Below are positions 1 through 4,430 of a stretch of DNA of 5,936 nt, one piece after another. The DNA is taken from the NCBI GenBank assembly GCA_027482985.1, contig JAIXVO010000645.1:1-5936 (forward strand), read 5' to 3'. Numbering within the stretch: the stretch's first letter is position 1; every line of letters starts with the position of its first letter. This DNA is from Cyanobacteriota bacterium. Lineage in GTDB: Bacteria; Cyanobacteriota; Cyanobacteriia; Leptolyngbyales; Leptolyngbyaceae. Under the pieces are notes generated by a model. It did no database searches. It had not been told where the DNA came from and saw nothing but the letters and a program-made list of their open reading frames with translations. Made by a program: the position numbers and the translations under genes.

Positions 1-223
1 CACCTCCAGCGGTGCCGCCGCCCGCAAGTTTCGCTACAAAGCCGAAGCTGGCAACATTGGGATCAATATTGGTGTCGCCGCACCGATGGCATTTTTCCCC
101 TTTAGCGGCTGGAAAGACAGCTTCTTTGGGGATCTGCATGGCCAGGGCCAACACGCAGTCGAGTTTTTCACCCAAACCAAAGTCGTGGTTGAACGCTGGC
201 AAGAATGGACGCGGCAATTTTGA
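1..223 (+). CDS. mmsA: 3' end of methylmalonate-semialdehyde / aldehyde dehydrogenase (partial)
   Basis: The frame starting at base 2 is open to TGA at 221-223 and gives 73 C-terminal residues. The segments [35 protein letters not shown] and [14 protein letters not shown] match the C-terminal end of CoA-acylating methylmalonate-semialdehyde dehydrogenases (MmsA/IolA branch of the aldehyde dehydrogenase superfamily). In other family members these residues form the oligomerisation strand and close over the active site; GNIG and FTGWK/FSGWK-type motifs are typical. The enzyme oxidises malonate or methylmalonate semialdehyde to acetyl- or propionyl-CoA with NAD in valine, inositol or beta-alanine breakdown. 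The catalytic cysteine and the NAD fold lie upstream of the window, so the substrate cannot be confirmed and a general aldehyde dehydrogenase label is the fallback. A heptamer repeat starts 6 bases after the stop. Confidence 0.85.
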   Translation, partial: TSSGAAARKFRYKAEAGNIGINIGVAAPMAFFPFSGWKDSFFGDLHGQGQHAVEFFTQTKVVVERWQEWTRQF

Positions 224-229
224 GGGAGG

Positions 230-285
230 GTCAGGAGTCAGAAGTCAGAAGTCAGAAGTCAGAAGCCAGAAGTCAGAAGCCGGAA
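230..285 (+). repeat. Heptanucleotide tandem repeat, 8 units (STRR type)
   Basis: Eight consecutive 7-bp units with consensus GTCAGAA. Five units are exact; the variants are GTCAGGA (first), GCCAGAA (sixth) and GCCGGAA (last). This is the short tandemly repeated repetitive (STRR) class known from filamentous cyanobacteria. It sits 6 bp after the dehydrogenase stop. The variants at both ends and the exact units in the centre are what replication slippage would produce. No coding role is seen. Confidence 0.9.
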
Positions 286-298
286 GAGACGAGATGTA

Positions 299-321
299 GA
301 GACGCGCCGCTGGCACGTCTC
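299..321. repeat. Interspersed palindrome GAGACGCGCC...GGCACGTCTC
   Basis: The arms GAGACGCGCC (299-308) and GGCACGTCTC (312-321) pair over 10 positions with one mismatch, around a 3-base loop. Similar elements of the form GTAGAGACG...CGTCTCTAC are scattered through cyanobacterial genomes; here the left flank GTA is present (296-298 is TGTA-like) and the right flank TAC is missing. It is the first strong hairpin after the dehydrogenase gene and could help end its transcript, but no T-tract follows, so I call it a repeat rather than a terminator. Confidence 0.65.
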
Positions 322-551
322 AGCAGGCAGAAGATGGTAAACCTGTGAGGGTACGGTCTTTGGCAGGTAATTTCCGAAATCAACCCCAATTTTCACCTAA
401 ATGCCCTGCTTGTTCGATTTTGGTAACGAACTGCATGCGGGAATCAATGCCGGATAGGGTAGTGAGTATTAATGAGTTCAATTTCACTTGATCCCACCTT
501 CAGCATCATTCCCTACATTCTATGAAATACTGAGTTCCGACAAGTTGCTTG
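322..551. other. Gap with no recognised gene
   Basis: I read both strands here and find no reading frame with a recognisable protein, no tRNA and no strong hairpin. The base composition is more A+T-rich than the flanking genes. It may be decayed sequence or the upstream region of the reading frame at 552. Confidence 0.4.
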
Positions 552-785
552 ATGGATTTGATGATCGTTAGCGTGGTGCCTTCCAGCTCTGTGCTAAGTT
601 CATCCCCATTCGGTTCTAACTTGAGTTCTCAACTCATTGCCCAGACATCTGCAAACCTGGATTCCAGGGACTACCGAGATGCCTTTTACATGAGCGATCG
701 CTTTAGTTTTCGGTTGGTCTTCCCGTCAGGCTATGCAATTTTGCCCTCTGAACGTCAATCCTCCATACCCACTCAACCGTTATAA
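552..785 (+). pseudogene. Remnant of a secreted hypothetical protein, N-terminal part
   Basis: From ATG 552 the frame gives 77 residues and ends at TAA 783-785. Residues about 25-36 (SSQLIAQTSAN) resemble the end of a cyanobacterial export signal, but the segment before them is serine-rich rather than hydrophobic. The following DYRDAFYMSDRFSFRLVFPSGYAILPSERQ resembles the first beta strands of cyanobacterial secreted proteins that open with a 'Y.d..f.F.f.yP.gY.i' pattern (recalled from memory). In the same frame after the stop comes EVEPWHQVDLTPARSLN, which fits the continuation of such proteins, so the TAA may be a nonsense mutation and the remnant may run to about 836. The frame then crosses the convergent gene on the other strand. 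No good ribosome binding site is seen at 552. It could instead be a chance frame. Confidence 0.35.
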
Positions 786-844
786 GAGGTGGAACCATGG
801 CACCAAGTTGATTTAACCCCAGCGCGATCGCTCAACTATCCCCG

Positions 845-1198
845 CTACCGCCAGCGATCGGGACCATACAAGCAGCGATACATGGTTTCGCGATATTCAA
901 ATAAGCTGACCCAATCCCGCCGGAAAAAGTAGCTGCGGCAGTATTCGGGGTAAACATCGCTAATATAGACGCGATCTTCCTTTAGCGGATCGGGCGATCG
1001 CTCATCCGGAGTTGGTTCTGGCTGGCGATCGAGGGTTCCGATGGTTGTATCCGGTGGGCTTGTCGGCGCTGGTACCGAACTGGTGGGCGGGGGCGATTCA
1101 TTCGCGATCGCCCCATTGGGCGGTAATCCCAGCAGTCCACTCCAGGAAACTGCCATCACCGCGATCGCTATTGGTCTGCATCGAAATGAATGAGTCAT
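845..1198 (-). CDS. Small proline-rich secreted protein, unknown function
   Basis: 117 residues. I do not recognise the family. ATG 1198 was chosen over the upstream ATG at 1255 because GGAGAG lies 4 bases before it and because it places a signal peptide at the N-terminus: MTHSFRCRPI, a hydrophobic core AIAVMAVSWSGLLGLP, then GAIA (29-32) as a probable cleavage site before N33. Residues 35-75 are a low-complexity linker rich in Pro, Ser, Thr and Asp/Glu. The C-terminal 40 residues are aromatic and arginine-rich with two cysteines (87 and 109) in YPEYCRSYFFRR and ETMYRCLYG; in an exported protein these could form one disulphide. It probably acts in the periplasm or at the cell surface. Three HIP1 octamers lie inside the gene (994, 1104, 1161), two of them in the linker and signal region. 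Confidence 0.7.
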   Translation of the reverse strand: MTHSFRCRPIAIAVMAVSWSGLLGLPPNGAIANESPPPTSSVPAPTSPPDTTIGTLDRQPEPTPDERSPDPLKEDRVYISDVYPEYCRSYFFRRDWVSLFEYRETMYRCLYGPDRWR

Positions 1199-1202
1199 GA
1201 CT

Positions 1203-1208
1203 CTCTCC
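1203..1208 (-). promoter_or_regulatory. Shine-Dalgarno site deciding the start of the secreted protein
   Basis: On the minus strand GGAGAG ends 4 bases before ATG 1198. The alternative upstream ATG at 1255 would add 19 charged residues before the signal peptide, so this site supports the shorter protein. Confidence 0.6.
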
Positions 1209-1290
1209 AATTCAGTCTTAGGGTTGATTGTCGCAAGTTTTCGGCTTGGCGACATCCTACCCTTGACCGAATGACTGGGTTGGGAAGACC

Positions 1291-1557
1291 TTAATGCCCA
1301 ATCATCCAGGGACGACCATGTGCGGGTTGGTTGCGAGTGGGTTTGGGGTCGCGATCGCGCTTGACGAGTTGCGGTTCCTGCAATTCAGGGCGGCGCAAAC
1401 TCAACCCACTGGAGTTGAGTTTGAGATTCGGGGCAGACAACAACCGTTTTGCCTCCGCTGCACAGGTTGGGCAGTGGCAGACTTGATCCAACTCTGCCAG
1501 CGATCGCCAAGCTTCAAACTCACCACAGGTCGCGCAACGAAAATCGTACAGAGGCAT
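1291..1557 (-). CDS. fmdB: FmdB-type zinc-ribbon protein (putative regulator)
   Basis: 88 residues from ATG 1557, with GGAG at 1566-1569 eight bases upstream. MPLYDFRCATCGEFEAW is the classic opening of the FmdB (CxxC_CxxC_SSSS) family. Zinc ligands are visible as two CxxC knuckles, C8/C11 and C29/C32, spaced as expected, followed by AKRLLSAP, the usual end of the ribbon. The rest is a basic, proline-rich, probably disordered tail ending RPWMIGH. FmdB was first described beside formamidase in Methylophilus methylotrophus and proposed to regulate its expression; the biochemical role is not settled. Here it lies 16 bases downstream of a formamidase pseudogene on the same strand, so the original operon order is kept although the enzyme gene is broken. 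The reading frame itself is intact and the ligands are complete. Confidence 0.88.
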   Translation of the reverse strand: MPLYDFRCATCGEFEAWRSLAELDQVCHCPTCAAEAKRLLSAPNLKLNSSGLSLRRPELQEPQLVKRDRDPKPTRNQPAHGRPWMIGH

Positions 1558-1565
1558 CAGCACAT

Positions 1566-1569
1566 CTCC
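1566..1569 (-). promoter_or_regulatory. Shine-Dalgarno site of fmdB
   Basis: GGAG on the minus strand, 8 bases before ATG 1557. It supports starting at MPLYDF rather than at upstream in-frame codons that would add 31 unrelated residues and overlap the fmdA end. Confidence 0.6.
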
Positions 1570-1573
1570 AGGC

Positions 1574-2767
1574 TCAAGTGGGCAAAATATTTTGGTCAAA
1601 AATCGCTGTCGGAATGGCGATCGTGCAACAGGCATTCGGAATATCCACAATGCCGCTCAACCGACCTTCCACCGATGCACAACTGAGCAACAGATACGCC
1701 TGCTCACCCGTGAAACCGAACTTTTGGAGATAGGCGATCGCATTCAAACACGCTCGTCGGTAACCAATGTGAGCATCCATAAAATATTGCTTGCCCGTAA
1801 ATTCATCGACCGAGATGCCTTCAAACACCAGATATTCCGAATACCGGGGTTACACCGGACCCGGCTTAAAGATGGGATTCACCATACTGTATTTCTCCAT
1901 GCCGCCCTTGATGATATCGACATGCAGATCGATGAAACCCGACATTTCGATCGCGCCACAGAAGGAAATTTCCCCATCCCCTTGGGAGAAGTGAATATCA
2001 CCCATCGACAACTTCGCCCCTTCCACATACACCGGAAAATAAATCCGGGTGCCGCGCGAGAGGTTCTTGATGTCGCAGTTGCCCCCCCATGTTCACGAGG
2101 CGGGACTGTGCGGGCGGCCTCGGCAGCGACGCGATCGTAATCCGTCGCAGGTAATGTCCCCAAAATGGCATTCTGCGGATTGGGTAAGGCCGCTAACACG
2201 GGCGTATCCTCCATCATGCCAGCGCCATAAGTGCGCAAATCTGGCATGGAAGACACCAATTCCGTCTCCCGCTGATTCCATTTCGCCAGCAATTCGTGGG
2301 AAGGCGCACAACCAATTAAGCCGGGATGGGTTAGCCCTGCAAACTTCACGCCAGGGATGTGCCGCGACGAACAATAGATCCCCTGAAAATCCCAGATGGC
2401 TTTCGCTGCGGTGGGGAAATGATCCGTCAGGAATCCGCCCCCATTTTCCTTGGCATAGATTCCGGTAAAGCCCCACTCATCGCCTTGTAGGGCACCAATA
2501 TCGACCAGATCAACCACCAGGATATCGCCGGGTTGCGCCCCGTTCACATAGATCGAGCCACTGAGCACATGAACAACGGTTAAATCAACATCTTTAATGT
2601 CAGTTGGGTCGTCGTTGTCTTTAATTTGACCATCCGTCCAGTCCTTACATTCAATCCGAAAAACATCGCCCGGATTCACAGAAACGACAGCCGGGATATC
2701 AGGGTGCCAGCGGTTATGCCCCGGCACTTCTTATTGATCCATCGGTTTTTTCAGGTCAACCTTAAAG
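1574..2767 (-). pseudogene. fmdA: Formamidase/acetamidase, broken by two stops, a frameshift and an IS
   Basis: The family is the FmdA/AmdA amidohydrolases, cytoplasmic enzymes that release ammonia from formamide or acetamide. Recognisable blocks in order on the minus strand are KVDLKKPMD, GHNRWHPDIPAVVSVNPGD, GGGFLTDHFPTAAKAIWDF, SSRHIPGVKFAGLTHPG, TVPPREHGG, then in another frame NCDIKNLSRGTRIYFPVYV, LSMGDIHFSQGDGEISFCGA, then YSEYLVFEGISVDEF and GIVDIPNACCTIAIPTAIFD, with a normal end at 1574. The lesions are as follows. TAA at 2731-2733 stands where family members have a residue between MDQ and EVPGHN. A run of seven Cs (2082-2088, G on the coding strand) sits between HGG and NCD where five Gs would keep the frame. 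TAA at 1850-1852 lies between FKPGPV and PRYSEY. The first residues are cut off by the IS at 2768. A GTG at 2727 could start a shortened protein, but it would meet the frameshift. fmdB follows 16 bases downstream. Confidence 0.9.
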
Positions 2768-2786
2768 CAGGGCTATTTCATTCTAA
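2768..2786 (+). repeat. Left terminal inverted repeat of the IS
   Basis: CAGGGCTATTTCATTCTAA, identical to the reverse complement of 3923-3941. The transposase stop (2773-2775) and its last codons, Arg-Met-Lys, lie inside this repeat. Confidence 0.92.
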
Positions 2787-3873
2787 ATAAATCTTTGAGT
2801 ATATTAAGGCTGAAGCCAGCCAGACGTTGAGCTTGAGCCATGTTCTGAAAACCATTGCTGCGATACAAATTGAGTGCGAAATTACGTGCAATTGCCCAAG
2901 TTTGGATCAAGGGTGAGGTGCGGATGCGGCAAGCATCTTCGCCTTGGGTCACATCCCGGACATAATGCACCTTGTTTTCGACCCCCAGTAGCCCCGAATG
3001 CGGTTAGCAAAGGCTTGTACACTCTCGCGAAACGAAGCAACATCGTAACGAGTTTCGTGCGAGACTTCAATGATGTTGGCACGATGCACTTGGCGTTCTG
3101 ATTGGACTCGAATCAGCGTTTGCAGACCTGGAAAATCAGGAATGGCATCCAAGCAGTGCGTGATGCTAATCGTGCGTTTTTCGATGCGACCATGCCCTTT
3201 GTTGATCTGTTGCATGCTCTGTTGCGCTTGGAAGTGAGTCTCGACTGCCGTCAGCAAACCGGATTGGTTACCCTTGAGTGCGCCCAAATAATCGTTGCCA
3301 CTCTCAATGATAGTCTGTGCTGTTTTTTTGGGTGCTGATGGCATCAAAGGCAAAGACCACTCCCTTGAGCGCCATCTGTTCAATGAAAGCAGGGAGTGCC
3401 GTGATTTCATTGGTTCTTGAGTCTACCTCATAGGGTTCCAGAATCAATCCCCGCTCAACGATGTAGGCACTCACCAACAGAATGGCGGGATGCGATTCGA
3501 CGCTGGGGTCATCACTGATGGCTTCATAGGATCCGCGCAGCACTTTACCATCGCTGGCAATCGTTCCTCCTGGCAAGGGTTTGATGCCGAAGAATTGAGC
3601 CAAGCAAGCCGAGTACTCTCGGTAATCTACCCCCAACAGTACCCGTCGAATCGTGCTGTAAGAGGGCAACCGGTCTTTGGGCGGTTGAAATAGGGCAACT
3701 AATTCAACGTGGTACGCTTTCAGCCAATCCCCAATGGCGAGAAAGCCGCGATTCCCGGCCGCCACTGCCAGGGTGAACAGAGCCAGACACAGCGTCTGCT
3801 GGTGACGTTGTCCCGCTGTGCGACGACGGTCACAAAGGTCGGCAAAGGCTTCGACAATGGCAAGTTGTGACAT
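2773..3873 (-). pseudogene. ISAs1-family DDE transposase with two frameshifts
   Basis: Reading from ATG 3873, residues 1-96 are the N-terminal helical domain found with ISAs1/H-repeat transposases (RHQQTLCLALFTLAVAAG, LPSYSTIRRVLLGVD). Then SDGKVLRGSYE gives the first catalytic Asp (D108), and VVFAFDAISTQK the second (D177). After STQK the frame is lost in seven Ts (3323-3329, A on the coding strand) and ends at a stop at 3304. Protein similarity continues in another frame with KTAQTIIESGNDYLGALKGN. A second shift occurs in five Cs (2982-2986), where one extra G would restore RGYWGVENKVHYVRDVTQGED; the E of VEN is the third catalytic residue. The two shifts are opposite, so the last segment (to NGFQNMAQAQRL...FRMK) is back in the starting frame. 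Total span is 367 codons, normal for the family. No clear ribosome binding site precedes ATG 3873. Confidence 0.9.
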
Positions 3874-3922
3874 CGGGTATCAGGATTTAAGCAATGACCT
3901 GGATATCATATCAATTGCTCAA

Positions 3923-3941
3923 TTAGAATGAAATAGCCCTG
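3923..3941 (-). repeat. Right terminal inverted repeat of the IS
   Basis: Reverse complement of the left repeat with no mismatch over 19 bases; the next inner bases differ. It lies 49 bases upstream of the transposase start, so the transposase promoter must be in that short stretch or in the flanking DNA. Confidence 0.92.
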
Positions 3942-4020
3942 GGTTAAGGCAGCCTGTGGGCGAATTACCATCACTGGCTTCAACTGAAGTAAAACGCACT
4001 GACACGCAACGGTTTCAGCT

Positions 4021-4062
4021 CTCATCCCCTAGCCCCTTCTCCCAAAACTGGGAGAATGAGAA
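4021..4062. repeat. Interspersed palindrome, copy 1
   Basis: Begins CTCATCCCCTAGCCCC. Its core is a perfect 8-bp stem, TTCTCCCA (4037-4044) with TGGGAGAA (4049-4056), around AAAC. This is the widespread cyanobacterial CTCATCCCCTAACCCCTTCTCCC...GGGAGAAGGGGA type, with the right arm degenerate (GAATGAGAA instead of GAAGGGGA). Confidence 0.75.
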
Positions 4063-4070
4063 CCGAAGGC

Positions 4071-4224
4071 ATTAACATACCTGACACACCAAAATAGCTG
4101 CCCTCATCCCCTAACCCCTGCTCCCGCTCTGGGAGCAGGGGAACTAATCCAATCTTTCTCCCCTCTCCCAAAATGGGAGAGGGGGCGGGGGTGAGGGCGG
4201 TTTTGGTGCGTGAAGTATATTAGT
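4071..4224. repeat. Nested inverted repeat of about 154 bp with two internal hairpins
   Basis: Outer arms 4071-4094 and 4201-4224 match as inverted repeats at 19 of 24 positions. The next inward stretches (GCCCTCATCCCC at 4100 and the complement of GGGGGTGAGGGC ending near 4198) also pair. Inside are two separate perfect 11-bp hairpins: CCCCTGCTCCC (4115-4125) with GGGAGCAGGGG (4131-4141), and CCCCTCTCCCA (4160-4170) with TGGGAGAGGGG (4174-4184). It looks like two copies of the CTCATCCCC palindrome placed head to head. It has no coding content, so it could be a miniature mobile or REP-like element. Confidence 0.75.
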
Positions 4225-4240
4225 GCCGAACCGAAACGTT

Positions 4241-4290
4241 GCTCCCCGCGCCCCGTTTTGGAAGAGGGGTTGGGCTTCGACCTGAGCCCA
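4241..4290. repeat. Degenerate palindrome, copy 4
   Basis: GCTCCCCGCGCCCCGTTTTGG followed by AAGAGGGGTTGGG is a diverged version of the same repeat; CCCC (4251-4254) can still pair with GGGG (4266-4269). A small 6-bp stem TGGGCT (4271-4276) with AGCCCA (4285-4290) follows. Degeneration suggests an older insertion than its neighbours. Confidence 0.5.
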
Positions 4291-4320
4291 TTCGCCCCTA
4301 CGTTAATTGGAGCGGGAACA

Positions 4321-4351
4321 TTGCCATTTGAAAAAACTATGACTTTATGAA
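4321..4351 (+). promoter_or_regulatory. Possible promoter of the 444-residue protein gene
   Basis: TTGCCA (4321-4326) is close to a -35 box. TTTATG (4344-4349) lies 17 bases later, with the better TATGAA (4346-4351) at 19 bases. The stretch is A+T-rich after a G/C-rich repeat cluster and lies about 80 bases before the gene. The match is weak. Confidence 0.25.
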
Positions 4352-4430
4352 TAGATGGATTTCATTTGGTTTCTCTCTTGCGAGGGTGGTTGTGTTCTGC
4401 GACTCCAGAGTAGGGTACGACTGACGAGAG

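Larger units (their letters stand above)
2768..3941 (-). mobile_element. ISAs1-like insertion sequence, complete ends
   Basis: The 1174-bp element is bounded by perfect 19-bp terminal inverted repeats, CAGGGCTATTTCATTCTAA at the left and its complement at the right. It carries a single transposase gene on the minus strand, transcribed toward fmdA. Length and gene content fit the ISAs1 family, at the short end of its range. The flanking 8-mers CCTTAAAG (2760-2767) and GGTTAAGG (3942-3949) agree at only five positions, so there is no clean target duplication. Either the duplication has diverged or one flank was rearranged after insertion. No HIP1 octamer lies inside, unlike the surrounding DNA. 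The transposase is frameshifted, so this copy is probably immobile by itself. Confidence 0.88.
3942..4430. other. Gene-free region filled with palindromic repeats
   Basis: No recognisable coding sequence or RNA gene on either strand. The stretch 4021-4290 is taken up by related G/C-rich palindromes listed separately. The upstream 3942-4020 contains a partial direct match to the left flank of the next repeat unit (CTGACAC at 3999 and at 4081). The last 130 bases before 4431 are A+T-rich and are the likely promoter and leader of the downstream gene. Confidence 0.7.

Noticed and set aside
230..285. CRISPR array suggested by the regular repeats.
   Set aside because: The unit is only 7 bp and there are no spacers; this is a tandem repeat.
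12..299. Plus-strand open frame of 95 codons over the dehydrogenase end.
   Set aside because: It overlaps the clearly recognised dehydrogenase C-terminus in another frame, and its end is made of translated heptamer repeats.
1294..1733. Two plus-strand open frames opposite fmdB.
   Set aside because: They are shadows of the FmdB zinc-ribbon gene, whose cysteine pattern and ribosome binding site are clear.
1592..2140. Plus-strand open frame of 182 codons opposite fmdA.
   Set aside because: It lies antisense to strongly recognisable formamidase sequence, which has conserved motifs; the plus-strand translation resembles nothing.
3320..3335. A AAA AAC looks like a canonical -1 ribosomal frameshift heptamer, in the correct phase for the first transposase frame.
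   Set aside because: A -1 shift would lead to QHRLSLRV, not to the transposase continuation. The real continuation KTAQTII lies in the +1 (or -2) frame.
2760..3949. Target-site duplication of the IS.
   Set aside because: Flanking 8-mers CCTTAAAG and GGTTAAGG agree at only five positions; too weak to claim.
4115..4141. Rho-independent terminator.
   Set aside because: The stem is strong but no T-run follows; the same stem design recurs nearby as an interspersed repeat.
4021..4290. CRISPR or tRNA cluster suggested by several hairpins.
   Set aside because: Repeat spacing is irregular, arms vary, and no cloverleaf or CCA end is seen.
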